The notes under the pieces: generated by a model
What the model was told of the DNA's origin: nothing
What the model saw: only the letters and a program-made list of their open reading frames with translations
The model's database searches: none
Program-made: the position numbers and the translations under genes
Shown: positions 8,801 through 19,744 of the stretch, piece after piece
Position numbering within the stretch: the first letter of the stretch is position 1
Layout of the letters: every line of letters starts with the position of its first letter
DNA from: Conexibacter sp. S30A1
GTDB taxonomy: Bacteria; Actinomycetota; Thermoleophilia; Solirubrobacterales; Solirubrobacteraceae
Assembly (NCBI RefSeq): GCF_023330665.1
Contig: NZ_CP097127.1
Coordinates: 1,674,001-1,738,000 of the forward strand
Reading direction: 5' to 3'
DNA length: 64,000 nt

Positions 8801-10545
8801 ACCGCCACCACCGTCTGTGGCTTCGGCGCGAGCACGGCCCCGTCCCGCAGCCGCACTGTGCGCTGTGCGCGCGCCGCAAGCCTGGCGTCGTGGGTTATCA
8901 GGAGCACGGTACGCTCGCCCGCGAGCCGCTCGATCCCGTCGCCGATCACCCCGGCGGTCGCGGGATCCAGGTTGGCGGTCGGCTCGTCCAGCACCACCAG
9001 TGAAGCGTCGGTGAGGAAGGCGCGTGCGAGCGCGACCCGCTGACCCTCACCGGCCGACAGGCGCCGGCCGCCGTCACCGATCCGGGTCTGTAGGCCGGCG
9101 GGCAGCGACGCGATCAGCTCCTCGAGGCCGGCCCGGACGGCCGCCGTGCGGATCTCAGCGGCGGTCGCCCGCGGCACCGCCAGCGCGATGTTTGCCCCCA
9201 GCGTGTCGGCGAAGAGCTTGGTGCGCTGCGGGACCCACGCCAGGCGGTCACGCCAGGCCTCGGGGCTGACCGCGCACAGGTCAACGCCGCCACAGCTCAC
9301 GCGGCCGCTGTCGGGATGCACGAGTCCGAGCGCGAGCGCGGCGAGCGTCGACTTGCCCGCCCCGCTTGGCCCGATCACGGCCACGAACTCGCCGGGCGCG
9401 AGCGTGAGGGTGATTTCCTGTAACGCCGGACGGTCGCTGCCCGGATAGGTGAAGCGGACACGCTCGAAGCGCAAAGGCTCGTCACGCGGGTCCGGCGTGT
9501 GTCTGGGCGGCAGTGGCGCGGGGCTCGGCGCGCCGCCGGCCAGCGGGCCGGCGGCAGCGACTGGATCGGTCTGATCCAGCACTGAGAACAGCCGACCCGC
9601 AGCCGCCAGCCCATCCGCCGTGGCGTGGAACTGCTGACCGACCGCCCGCAGTGGCCCGTAGAGCTCGGGCGCCAGAAAGAGCACCGTGAGCCCGGCGTCG
9701 AGGCTCAGGTCCCCGCCGGTCAGCTGCACCCCGATCGTCGCCGCCGCCAGCGCCGTGCCGAGCATCGCGCAGAGCTCGAGCACCAGCGAGCTGATGAACG
9801 CCAGGCGCAGCGTGCCCATCGTCTCGACTCGGTAGCGCTCACCGACGCTGTCGATGATCTGCACCTGCGCGCGTTCACGGCGGTGTGCCCGCAGCGTCTC
9901 GAGCCCGCGCACGACGTCGAGGAAGTGACTCGAGAGCAGCGTGAGCGCCTGCCAGCGCGCGCGTGTGCGTGACTGGGCACCGACGCCGATCAGGATCATG
10001 AAGGCGATCAGCACCGGGATCGTGAGCGCGAAGATGAGCGCGACCAGAGGGTCGATCGGCGTCACCCAGGCCAGCACCGCGACCGGCACTGCGAGGGCCA
10101 GAATCAGCGACGGCAGGTAGCCGGCGAAGTAGGTCTCAAGGCCGTCCACGCCCTGGACGGCGGCGGCGACCAGCTCGCCGGTGCGCTCCTCGCGCTCGAG
10201 CCCGGGCCGGTCCACGAGCAGACGCTGCACGAGGCGCCGGCGCAGCTCGGTGAGCACGCGCGCGGCCGCGAGCCTGCCGGAGAGCTCGAAGGCGCCGGCC
10301 ACCAGCGCCCGGAGCGCGAGCACGGCCCCAAGCGCAACCAGCGCCGCGCGCTCGTCCGCGAGCGTTGCGTGCCCCATCGCCACCGCGGCGATCACCCGGG
10401 CAAGCAGCACCGCTTGGGCGACCGTCAGCGCGGCGCTCGCCACACCGAGCAGCGCGCCGATCAGGAAGTGTGGCCGTGCCGCCCGGGTCTCGCGCGCGAG
10501 CCGGCGATCGACCCTGGGCTTGCCGTCCGGTTGGCCGCTCGCCAC
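8797..10545 (-). CDS. cydD: Thiol ABC exporter subunit CydD
   Basis: 582 residues from GTG 10545. The transmembrane domain (about 25-310) contains TGELVAAAVQGVDGLETYF, and the ATPase has GPSGAGKST, LSAGEGQR and LVVLDEPTANLDP. The signature LSAGEGQR in place of LSGGQ is a small departure that CydD proteins tolerate. Partner of CydC. The linker between membrane and ATPase domains contains AAGPLAGGAPSPAP, coded by a palindrome (9532-9555). In the order cydA-cydB-cydD-cydC it is third. Confidence 0.9.
   Translation of the reverse strand: MASGQPDGKPRVDRRLARETRAARPHFLIGALLGVASAALTVAQAVLLARVIAAVAMGHATLADERAALVALGAVLALRALVAGAFELSGRLAAARVLTELRRRLVQRLLVDRPGLEREERTGELVAAAVQGVDGLETYFAGYLPSLILALAVPVAVLAWVTPIDPLVALIFALTIPVLIAFMILIGVGAQSRTRARWQALTLLSSHFLDVVRGLETLRAHRRERAQVQIIDSVGERYRVETMGTLRLAFISSLVLELCAMLGTALAAATIGVQLTGGDLSLDAGLTVLFLAPELYGPLRAVGQQFHATADGLAAAGRLFSVLDQTDPVAAAGPLAGGAPSPAPLPPRHTPDPRDEPLRFERVRFTYPGSDRPALQEITLTLAPGEFVAVIGPSGAGKSTLAALALGLVHPDSGRVSCGGVDLCAVSPEAWRDRLAWVPQRTKLFADTLGANIALAVPRATAAEIRTAAVRAGLEELIASLPAGLQTRIGDGGRRLSAGEGQRVALARAFLTDASLVVLDEPTANLDPATAGVIGDGIERLAGERTVLLITHDARLAARAQRTVRLRDGAVLAPKPQTVVAV
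9532..9555 (-). repeat. Palindromic GGCC-CGCT-GGCC module inside cydD
   Basis: A perfect 10-bp stem with loop CGCT on the coding strand, encoding GPLAG in the linker before the ATPase domain. Same core and orientation as the hairpins at 863, 21532 and 42525. Confidence 0.75.
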
Positions 10546-10552
10546 GTCACCC

Positions 10553-11617
<1,065 letters not shown>

Positions 11618-11633
11618 CGCTTCTCGAACTCCC

Positions 11634-13046
11634 TCAGTAGGCCATGACCATGTCGGGCTTCGGGGTGGCACCCGGAGGCTGCGTGGTCGGGGCGTCATCG
11701 GACTCGGGCCCGTGACCAACCTCGCGCCACATCAGCCATGCTCCGGTCGCGATCAGCACGCCGTAGATCACGATGTACCCGGCCAGCGTGAAGATGATGC
11801 TGCCGAGACCCACGTTCGGCGAGTTGGCGTCAGCGGTCTTCAGTAGGCCGAAGACCACCCAGGGCTGGCGCCCGACCTCGGTGAAGATCCAGCCGCACCA
11901 GTTGGCGAGGATCGGTAGCGGCACACCCAGCAGCGCAAGCCATTTGAACCAGCGTGCGCGCTCCAGCTGGCGCCGACGCACGAGCACCACCCCGACCAGC
12001 GCGATCGCCGCCATCAGCATCCCGGCGCCGATCATCAGCCGGAAGGTCCAGTACTCGACGCCGACCGGCGGCACGTAGTTGCCGGGTCCGTACTGGGCGC
12101 GCTCGGCGGCCTGGATCTGGTCGATACCCCTGATGTTGCCGTTCCAGCTCAGATCCTCAATCAGGCTGAGCAGGTGCGGGATGCGGATCGAGCTGATGTG
12201 GTTGGGGCAGGGGTTGTCGGTGAAACCAGCGACCGAGAAGATCGAGAAGCTCTCGCCGTGGCCGGAGTTGCAAACCGCCTCGGCGGCTGCCATCTTCATC
12301 GGCTCCTGGTTCACGAGCACGCGGCCCTGACTGTCGCCGACAAACATGGTTAGCGACACGGCCACGAGCGCAAATGGCAGCGCCATGCGCATCGACCTCG
12401 AGGCCACCTGGCCGCCGCGCCCGCGCAGCATCAGATAGCCGCTGATCGCGATCACCAGCATGCCCCCGGTCGTGATCGCACCAAGCACGGTGTGCACGAA
12501 GCCGAGCAGCGCGATCGGGTTGAACATCACCGCGAAGATGTTGGTCAGCTCAGCGCGGCCCGTGGCGTGATTGACCGTGTAGCCGACGGGGTGCTGCATG
12601 AAGCCGTTGGCGAGGATGATGAAGTAGGCCGAGAGCATCGTGGCGATCGCCGTGAGCCAGATGGTCGCCAGATGGATGCGCTTGGGCAGGCGCCCCCAGC
12701 CGAAGATCCACAGGCCGATGAAGGTCGACTCCAAAAAGAACGCGATCAGGCCCTCCATCGCCAGGGGTGCGCCGAAGATGTCGCCGACGTAGCGCGAGAA
12801 CAGCGACCAGTTCATGCCGAACTGGAACTCCTGAACGATACCGGTGACCACCCCGATCGCCATCGAGATCAGCAGGAACTTGCCCCAGAAGCGGGTCGCG
12901 CGCAGCCACACCTCGTCACCTGAGCGGTGGTAGCGCGTCTGGCAGATGGCGACGTAGAGCGCCAGCCCGATCGACATCGGGACGAAGATGAAGTGAAACA
13001 GGGTGGTTATCGCAAACTGGAGCCGGGCAAAGTCCAAAGCGCTCAC
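11634..13046 (-). CDS. cydA: Cytochrome bd oxidase subunit I
   Basis: 470 residues from GTG 13046, preceded by AGGAGG with good spacing. The N-terminal LQFAITTLFHFIFVP holds the heme-ligand His. VNQEPMKMAAAEA marks the start of the quinol-binding Q loop, and GWIFTEVGRQPW is the conserved C-terminal signature. The loop is of the short type usual in actinobacteria. The operon starts here and a Rex-like site lies 25-42 bases upstream. Confidence 0.96.
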   Translation of the reverse strand: MSALDFARLQFAITTLFHFIFVPMSIGLALYVAICQTRYHRSGDEVWLRATRFWGKFLLISMAIGVVTGIVQEFQFGMNWSLFSRYVGDIFGAPLAMEGLIAFFLESTFIGLWIFGWGRLPKRIHLATIWLTAIATMLSAYFIILANGFMQHPVGYTVNHATGRAELTNIFAVMFNPIALLGFVHTVLGAITTGGMLVIAISGYLMLRGRGGQVASRSMRMALPFALVAVSLTMFVGDSQGRVLVNQEPMKMAAAEAVCNSGHGESFSIFSVAGFTDNPCPNHISSIRIPHLLSLIEDLSWNGNIRGIDQIQAAERAQYGPGNYVPPVGVEYWTFRLMIGAGMLMAAIALVGVVLVRRRQLERARWFKWLALLGVPLPILANWCGWIFTEVGRQPWVVFGLLKTADANSPNVGLGSIIFTLAGYIVIYGVLIATGAWLMWREVGHGPESDDAPTTQPPGATPKPDMVMAY

Positions 13047-13070
13047 GGGACCTCCTCATTGCTGCCCAGA

Positions 13071-13088
13071 TTGTGCGCAACTGCACAA
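13071..13088 (-). promoter_or_regulatory. Rex-type redox operator upstream of cydABDC
   Basis: TTGTGCGCAACTGCACAA is an 18-bp inverted repeat with perfect 6-bp arms (TTGTGC/GCACAA). It fits the Rex consensus TTGTG-N8-CACAA known to control cyd operons in Streptomyces. Repression relieved by high NADH/NAD is inferred. No rex gene lies in the window. Confidence 0.78.
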
Positions 13089-13332
13089 CTGAGCGTTTGT
13101 GGCCTACGAATCGACCGTATCATCGCGGGCGGGAGCCGCCCCCGCTCATGTAGTTTGTCTGACAGGCGCTGCGGCTTTTCCGCACATCGATCCCGTACAT
13201 CTCGGCTCGCTACCCGCATCGGACCCTGTGGCAACCCGGGGACGGCCCGGTTAGGCTGGGCCTTGAGACACCCCCCGGCTCACGTCACAACGCTTTTTCC
13301 CCAGACCATCCAAACCGCCAAGGAGCGACACA

Positions 13333-13830
13333 ATGATTCTGATCGGCCACGACGGCTCTGAGGACTCCAAGGCCGCGATCGAGCAGGCCGCCAAGTTGTT
13401 TCCGGGTCAGCAGGCGATCGTGCTGACGGTCTGGCAGCGCTTCATCGACACGATGGCCCGCGCCGGCGCCGGCATGGCGATCGCGCTGGACCTCGACGAG
13501 ATGGACTCGGCCACCGAGAAGTCCGCCGCGGAAGCCGCGCAGGCGGGCGCCGAGCTGGCCCGTCAGGCCGGACTCGATGCCACCCCACAGACGGCCGTGG
13601 TGACAACCACCGTCGGCGAGGCAATCCTGGGCGCCGCCGCGCAGGCGCACGCCGATGCGATCGTTTGCGGCAGCCACGGGCGCAGCGAGCTGCGCTCGCT
13701 GATGCTCGGGAGCGTCTCGCGCCAGCTGCTTCACCACGCCGAGATTCCGGTCGTGGTGGTCCCCTCGCCGGCCGTGGCCACGGCTCGCGCGGAGCGCCGC
13801 AGACGCATGGAGCACAAGCCCGCCGCCTGA
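13333..13830 (+). CDS. Universal stress protein UspA family
   Basis: 165 residues, start preceded by AAGGAG. The N-terminal MILIGHDGSEDSK and C-terminal GSHGRSELRSLMLGSVS match the ATP-binding G-x2-G-x9-G-S/T pattern of ATP-binding Usp proteins. It is transcribed away from cydA through a shared 286-bp spacer, so redox or oxygen co-control is possible but unproven. Confidence 0.9.
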   Translation: MILIGHDGSEDSKAAIEQAAKLFPGQQAIVLTVWQRFIDTMARAGAGMAIALDLDEMDSATEKSAAEAAQAGAELARQAGLDATPQTAVVTTTVGEAILGAAAQAHADAIVCGSHGRSELRSLMLGSVSRQLLHHAEIPVVVVPSPAVATARAERRRRMEHKPAA

Positions 13831-13941
13831 CGGCCAACCAAAGCTTCGTCCGGCCGCGCGCCGGCTGGGCCGACGCGCGCAGGGATCATCACCCGGGGCG
13901 CTCGGCCGGACAGCTCGCAAGCGTCCGCCTTGAGCCGCCGC

Positions 13942-14985
13942 TCAACGGAGCGCGTCTTGCACGGCGCGCGCGAAGCTGTCCACGTCCTGCTCGGTGGTAT
14001 CCCACGAGCACATCCAGCGCACCTCGCCGGTGTGCTCGTCCCAGACGTAGAAGTCGAACTCGCGTTGCAGACGCTCACACGCGTCGGTCGGCAGCACCGC
14101 AAAGACCGCGTTGGCGGCAGGCGGCCGCGACACGCGCACACCCTCGATCGTGCCGACGGCCTCATGCAGCCGCCGCGCCATCGCATTTGCGTGGGCTGCG
14201 TTCTCAAGCCACAGGTCTCCGTCCAGCAGGGCGTCAAACTGCGCCGCCACAAAGCGCATCTTCGAAGCCAGCTGCAGCGTCTGCTTGCGCAGGTGCAGCA
14301 TCCCCGGCGCGAGTGCCGGGTCGAGCACGACCACCGCCTCACCGAGCATCAGACCGTTCTTGGTGCCACCGAACGAGAGCAGGTCGGCACCACTGGCCGC
14401 AAGCAGCTCCGCCAACGACAGCCCCAGCGCGGCGGCGGCGTTGGCGAAGCGTGCCCCGTCGACATGGACCCGCAGGCCGTTGTCGTGGGCGAGCTGCGCG
14501 AGCTCGCGCAGCTCGCCCACCTCGTACAGCGTTCCCAGCTCCGTCGATTGGGTCAGCGACAACAGCCCTGGCTTGACGGAGTGCTCGTCATTGCTGCGTT
14601 CCACGAGCCGCCGCACACCCTCAAGCGTCACGCGCCCGTCGCACGTCTGCGCCACCAGCAGCTTGGTGCCGGCCACAGCCTCCGGCGCACCGACCTCGTC
14701 GGTGTGCAGGTGCGCGTTGGCTGACACAACCGCCGCCTCCCAGGGCCTGAGCGCCGCGCGCAGCGACAGGACGTTGGCACCGGAGCCGTTGAGGACAAAG
14801 AACACCGCGGCGTCCGGGGCGCCCAACGCTTGGGCCAGGCGCCGCTCCACGGCCTGTGTGTAGCGGTCGTGCCCGTAGCCGTAGGCGTGCCCCCGATTGC
14901 ACGCGGCGATCGCCTCCAGCACGCGCGGGTGCACTCCCGCGGCGTTGTCTGAGGCAAAGCCGCGCCGCGCCAGCGCGGCGCTCAT
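13942..14985 (-). CDS. Low-specificity threonine aldolase / beta-eliminating lyase family (PLP)
   Basis: 347 residues of the fold-type I PLP family. FASDNAAGVHPRVLEAI at the N-terminus, VHVDGARFANAAA (Asp contacts the PLP nitrogen) and SFGGTKNG (the Lys forms the Schiff base) are the threonine-aldolase pattern. It probably cleaves L-threonine or related beta-hydroxy amino acids to glycine and an aldehyde. Single gene, convergent with the Usp gene. Confidence 0.85.
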   Translation of the reverse strand: MSAALARRGFASDNAAGVHPRVLEAIAACNRGHAYGYGHDRYTQAVERRLAQALGAPDAAVFFVLNGSGANVLSLRAALRPWEAAVVSANAHLHTDEVGAPEAVAGTKLLVAQTCDGRVTLEGVRRLVERSNDEHSVKPGLLSLTQSTELGTLYEVGELRELAQLAHDNGLRVHVDGARFANAAAALGLSLAELLAASGADLLSFGGTKNGLMLGEAVVVLDPALAPGMLHLRKQTLQLASKMRFVAAQFDALLDGDLWLENAAHANAMARRLHEAVGTIEGVRVSRPPAANAVFAVLPTDACERLQREFDFYVWDEHTGEVRWMCSWDTTEQDVDSFARAVQDALR

Positions 14986-15188
14986 CGCTCAGCCGGCACG
15001 CCTTGCAGGGCGCGCTCGTGATCGGGGATCGGTGGCACAGCGGCGAGGTTACTGGACGCGCGCGGCCGCGGACTACGATTGTCGATGAGAAAGTCGGACC
15101 CTTGATCAAGGCATCGCTGCGCCTGCCGATCACCCGGAGGACGGTGATGCCAACAGGAAGCCCGGTGATTTAGATTCGAGGAGGGCCG

Positions 15189-17318
15189 GTGGCCGATGAC
15201 GATGAGCTCAACCGGCTGCGCGCTGAGCACGAGGCGCTCAAGCTGGAGTTCGCGCGCCTACGCTGGCTCCACGACACCACCGAGCACCTGGCCCATGTTG
15301 GCAGTTGGGAGTGGGATCTGAAGACCGGCGCGGCCCGCTGGTCGGATGAGCTCTACCGCCTGCACGGCTACGAGCCGGACACGATCGCGGTCGATCAGAC
15401 GACCGGCCTGAGCCACACCCACCCCGACGATCGGGAGCGCCGTACGCGCTGGCTGGCGCGCCTACACGAGCACCCCGGCGAACAGCTCGAGGAGCACCTG
15501 CGCCTCGTGCTCCCCGACGGCGGCGTTCGCCCCATAGTGGCCCGTGCTGTCCTGGAGGTCGACAGCGACGGCACGCCGCTGCGTTACGTGGGCATCAACC
15601 ACGACTACACACTCGCGGCGCGCTCCACTGAGATGGAGCGGCTGCTATCGCAGATCGTGATGTCGACGAGCGAGGCGATCTACACGGTCAACCGTGACCT
15701 CGAGATCCTGAGCTGGAACCCGGGCGCCGAGCGCCTCTACGGCTACACCGCCGAGGAGATCATCGGCCAGCCGCTGTCGAAGCTCTACCCGCACCGCAGC
15801 GGCACCCGCAGCTTCCAGGAGTCCGTCGAGCGGCGGCGCGAGGTGCTGAGCGGCGCGATCGAGTTTGCCGAGTACGAGGACGTACGCCTACACAAGGATG
15901 GGCACCTGCTGCACGTTTCCGCCACGCTGAGCCCGCTGCGCGACCACACCGGCGCGATCGTCGGCCTGGTGGGCGCGCTGCGCGACATCAGCGAGCGGCG
16001 ACGCACTCAAGCGCAGCTGGCCTACCTGTCAAACAACGACCCGCTCACCGGCCTCTTCAACCGCAAGCGCTTCGAGGAGGAGCTGGCCAACGCAGCCACG
16101 CGGGCACGCCAGGGCGGGCACGAGGTGGCGGTGCTGATGCTGGACCTGGACAACTTCAAGTACGTCAACGAAACCTATGGCCACCGCGTCGGCGACGCGC
16201 TGGTCGCTGAGATCGCCGAGGTCCTGGCCGAGCACCTCGCCCCCAGTGACGTCCTGGCCCGCTTCGGCGGCGACTCCTTCGCGGTGTTGGTGCCGGGCGC
16301 TGACGCAGCTCGCGCCCGTGAGCTGACCGACGAGCTGCTCGCCGCGGTACGCGAGCACGAGACCGACGTCAACGGCAGGACGCTGCGCGTAACCGGCAGC
16401 GCCGGGGTGCTGATCTTCGACGGCGTCCAGGCGAGTGTCGAGGACGTGCTGGCCGATGTCGACCGTGCGATGTACCAGAGCAAGGAGAAGGGACGCAACC
16501 GCGCCACGCTGCTCGAGGCCTCAGACCGCGGCTGGGTTCGCGACCACCGGGGCGACTCGATCGAGCACGTCATCCGCAGCGCGCTCGCGCAGGACGGCTT
16601 CGAGCTCTTCGTTCAGCCGATCGTCAGCCTCTGCACCGGCGTCATGACCCACTGCGAGGTGCTGCTGCGCCTGCGCGACGGCGACGGCGTCGTCACCCCC
16701 GGACGCTTCCTGCCCGCTGCCGAGCGGCTCGGGCTCATCCACCTGATCGACCGTTGGGTGATCGACCACGGGTTCGCGCTGGCCACGGCTCACCCGGATC
16801 TCACCTTCGAGCTGAACCTTTCCGGCGCGACGATCGACGACACCAGCCTCGTCCGCTACGTGGCAGAGCAGCTCAAGCGGCACGGCACCAACCCTGAGCG
16901 GGTCGTCTTCGAGCTGACCGAGACGGCGGCGATCGGCAACATGAGCAAGGCGCGAGCCATGGCCAGCAGCCTCGCTGCACTCGGCTGCAAGTTCGCGATA
17001 GACGACTTCGGCGCCGGCTTCAGCACCTTCTACTACCTCAAGCACTTCCCGTCCCAGTACGTCAAGATCGACGGCCAGTTCCTCTCGACCGAACGCAACC
17101 GCACCGACGACCTGCTGATCGAGTCGATCGTCAAGATCGGCCGTGCCCTCGGCAAGCAGACCATCGCCGAGTACGTCTCCGACGAGGCGCGCATGCGGCG
17201 GGTGCAGAGCCTCGGTGTCGACTACGGGCAGGGCTACCACTTCGCGGCACCCTTCCCATGCGCGCAGCTGGCCTCCTACCCGCGCCAGCTGCTCGACCCG
17301 ACGCGCACGGCAGCGTAG
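15189..17318 (+). CDS. PAS-PAS-GGDEF-EAL cyclic-di-GMP signalling protein
   Basis: 709 residues from GTG 15189, no membrane segments. Two PAS domains (about 25-140, 150-275) precede a GGDEF domain (about 280-440) and an EAL domain (about 455-700). The GGDEF signature reads RFGGDSFAV (GGDSF), so cyclase activity is doubtful. The EAL domain has CEVLLRL, FELNLSG, FELTETAAIG, IDDFGAGFS, VKIDGQF and a downstream Glu in TIAEYV, so phosphodiesterase activity looks possible. Its 3' end overlaps the convergent glycosyltransferase gene by 43 bases. Confidence 0.9.
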   Translation: MADDDELNRLRAEHEALKLEFARLRWLHDTTEHLAHVGSWEWDLKTGAARWSDELYRLHGYEPDTIAVDQTTGLSHTHPDDRERRTRWLARLHEHPGEQLEEHLRLVLPDGGVRPIVARAVLEVDSDGTPLRYVGINHDYTLAARSTEMERLLSQIVMSTSEAIYTVNRDLEILSWNPGAERLYGYTAEEIIGQPLSKLYPHRSGTRSFQESVERRREVLSGAIEFAEYEDVRLHKDGHLLHVSATLSPLRDHTGAIVGLVGALRDISERRRTQAQLAYLSNNDPLTGLFNRKRFEEELANAATRARQGGHEVAVLMLDLDNFKYVNETYGHRVGDALVAEIAEVLAEHLAPSDVLARFGGDSFAVLVPGADAARARELTDELLAAVREHETDVNGRTLRVTGSAGVLIFDGVQASVEDVLADVDRAMYQSKEKGRNRATLLEASDRGWVRDHRGDSIEHVIRSALAQDGFELFVQPIVSLCTGVMTHCEVLLRLRDGDGVVTPGRFLPAAERLGLIHLIDRWVIDHGFALATAHPDLTFELNLSGATIDDTSLVRYVAEQLKRHGTNPERVVFELTETAAIGNMSKARAMASSLAALGCKFAIDDFGAGFSTFYYLKHFPSQYVKIDGQFLSTERNRTDDLLIESIVKIGRALGKQTIAEYVSDEARMRRVQSLGVDYGQGYHFAAPFPCAQLASYPRQLLDPTRTAA

Positions 17319-19663
17319 GCACCGTCAGCGGCTGGGCCCCTGGGCGGGAGCTTGATCGGGGCCGCATGCAACGCGCGCAGACGCACCTCGCGCCACGACA
17401 TGCCCTCTCGCAGCAGCGCTGGCGCGCCCATCAGGATCGCTGTCGCGATCTCCACGGCCTGCAGAATCACGCCGTAGGCCACGCCCGTGCCCCAGCCGAT
17501 GTGCCAGCCGGTGGCCAGCACGGTCGCGCACGCGAACTGAAAGACCCCGACGTTCGCCGGCGTGGCAGGCAGAACCGCGGTCACGTTGACGGCAAAGAGC
17601 ACCGCCGCAGCCGCCAACAGGCCGACGCGCTGACCGAGCCCGAGGGCCACAAGGAGCAGATAACAGGCCAGGATCTGCACCGCCCACGCAGCGAGCTGCG
17701 CGCTGATCGCCGTGGCCCCCAGGCGCAGGCTGCCGAAGACCGCGAGCCCGCCGCGTGCACGACCGGTCGCAAGCTGCAGCGCAGCGATCACACGCGAGAG
17801 GCGCACGAAGCGCGTGCTGGCGTTGCGACGGCGCAACAGCATCGGCGCCAGCACCAGGCCCAGCAGCAGCAACGAGGGCGCGCCGGCGGTGACGATCAGC
17901 ACGTTGTCGTGACCGGCCAAGAAGCCCGCCACCGAGAAGGTCAGGGCACCGAGCAGGATCAGCGCGACGACGTTGATCGCCGTCTGCGAGACGACCGTCC
18001 CGAGCAGCACCGGCAGGGTGTCGCGGGGACGCCCGGTTCGACGCGCGAGGACCAGCGCGCGCGAAGGCTCGCCCAGACGCGCGGGAAGCGTCGCTGACAT
18101 CAACACGCCGATCATCGTCGCCCGCAGCGTGTCGCGCAGCCCGATCCGAGCACGCGGCAGTGCCGCGCGCACTGCGGCATGCCAGGCCAGGCCGCGCAAC
18201 AGCATCGCCACCGCCATCGCCGTCAAGCCGAGCAGCACGTAGGTTGGCTCCGAGCTCACAAGCGTCGCGCCGACGCTTGCGATACCGACCCTACGCAGCC
18301 CGAGGTAGGCGAGCACGGCGGTCATCAGGCCCGCCCCCAGAGTCAGCCAGCGCCTGAGGCGAGCCCGACGGCCGCGCTGCTGACCCTCAGACGCCAGCGG
18401 TGGCTCGATGCTCTCAAGACGCTGCGCGTACACCCGCGGGCCCATATCCGCCGGCGCGAAGCCACTCCAGACGGCGAGCTTGCGTCGCACACCGACCGGC
18501 GCAGGCACCGCGATCGCATCCTCGTAGGCGCGCATGACCTCACCGGCGACCTGCTCCCAGGCGAAGCGCTGGACCGTCTGGGCGGCCCGCTCCGCCAGTT
18601 GCAGGCGTCGCTGCGGTTCGTGGTAGAGCTCGCGCACGGCCTCGGCCAGCGCCTGCGCGTCGCCCGCGGGCACGAGCAGGCCGTCGCTGCCGGCGCTGAC
18701 CACGTCCCGGTAGCCGGCGATGTCGGAGGCGACCACCGCCGCGCCCGCCGCAAACGCCTCCGTCAGCACCATGCCGAAGCTCTCCCCGCCCAGCGACGGC
18801 GCGACAAAGACATCAGCCGCGCACAGCTCGCGGCGCTTGGTCTGATCGTCAACCTTGCCCAGCGCGCGAACGCCGCGCCCGTCAAGCAACAGCGGAGCAA
18901 GCTCATCCTCGCTCGGGCCGATCACGGTCAACTGAGCAGGGATATGGTCGCGCAGCGCCTCAAAGGCCCTGACCAGCACCGGCAGCCCCTTGCGCTCCAC
19001 CGCCTGCCCGACGAACACGATCCGCAACGGCTGCTGGGGATCCTGGTGGGCGCGCTCGCGCCCCAGCGCGAGCGCGCCCACCAGGGCGTCTTGGTCGACG
19101 CTGACACCGTTGGGGATCACGCGGTAGGTGCCGCCGAACCACCGCCGTCCAGTCCATGCGGCGGCCTGCGAGACGGCGATCCTCACGTGCAGGCGGTTCA
19201 GCACCTGGGTTGCGCCGAACGCGTTGGCAAAGGCGTTCGGCAACCACTTGGCCGAATAGGAGTGAAACGTGCCAACCAGCGGCGTTCCGAACGGCAGCGT
19301 CGCCACCCAGCCGACCATCGGCGCGACCGGTTCGTGGATATGAATGACGTCGTAGCCGCCCCTGGCCAGCTCCCGTGAGAGACGTGCCACACCACAGGCG
19401 CCGAACGACAGATTCGAGATCGCACCGTTGGCACCCACACCGACCGTGCGTCCCAGCGGGATCAGGTAGTCGGGCGCTGCGATGCGCTGCGGCCAGGCAC
19501 CACGGTGCATCAAAGACGCGGCTCGGTCCGGTGGGTCCAGCGGAGCCAGCACGCGCACATCGTGTCCGGCTGCCAGATGTTGCTCGGCCAGAGCCTCAAT
19601 GTGCCTCGTGACGCCCCCGGGATAGGACCACGAGTACGGAGATACCAACGCAATCCGCATCAC
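17276..19663 (-). CDS. GT4 glycosyltransferase fused to lysylphosphatidylglycerol-synthase-like membrane domain
   Basis: 795 residues. Residues 1-385 are a GT4 (GT-B) transferase similar to phosphatidylinositol mannosyltransferases: PYSWSYPGGVTRHIEALA, GTFHSYSAKW, RIVFVGQAVERKGLPVLV, APSLGGESFGMVLTEA. Residues about 455-770 hold 7-8 hydrophobic segments of the UPF0104/AglD-like flippase family (RLGEPSRALVLARR, PANVGVFQF). Both halves are in one uninterrupted frame. The fusion suggests lipid glycosylation coupled to membrane handling of the product. Start is GTG 19663 or ATG 19660. Confidence 0.85.
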   Translation of the reverse strand: MMRIALVSPYSWSYPGGVTRHIEALAEQHLAAGHDVRVLAPLDPPDRAASLMHRGAWPQRIAAPDYLIPLGRTVGVGANGAISNLSFGACGVARLSRELARGGYDVIHIHEPVAPMVGWVATLPFGTPLVGTFHSYSAKWLPNAFANAFGATQVLNRLHVRIAVSQAAAWTGRRWFGGTYRVIPNGVSVDQDALVGALALGRERAHQDPQQPLRIVFVGQAVERKGLPVLVRAFEALRDHIPAQLTVIGPSEDELAPLLLDGRGVRALGKVDDQTKRRELCAADVFVAPSLGGESFGMVLTEAFAAGAAVVASDIAGYRDVVSAGSDGLLVPAGDAQALAEAVRELYHEPQRRLQLAERAAQTVQRFAWEQVAGEVMRAYEDAIAVPAPVGVRRKLAVWSGFAPADMGPRVYAQRLESIEPPLASEGQQRGRRARLRRWLTLGAGLMTAVLAYLGLRRVGIASVGATLVSSEPTYVLLGLTAMAVAMLLRGLAWHAAVRAALPRARIGLRDTLRATMIGVLMSATLPARLGEPSRALVLARRTGRPRDTLPVLLGTVVSQTAINVVALILLGALTFSVAGFLAGHDNVLIVTAGAPSLLLLGLVLAPMLLRRRNASTRFVRLSRVIAALQLATGRARGGLAVFGSLRLGATAISAQLAAWAVQILACYLLLVALGLGQRVGLLAAAAVLFAVNVTAVLPATPANVGVFQFACATVLATGWHIGWGTGVAYGVILQAVEIATAILMGAPALLREGMSWREVRLRALHAAPIKLPPRGPAADGAYAAVRVGSSSWRG

Positions 19664-19744
19664 GCTGAATCCTAACGATCGCTAAGGACTTGCTTACCCC
19701 GCCCGGCGCCCGCCGGAGACAGCACCTGCCATCATTGGGGGGCA

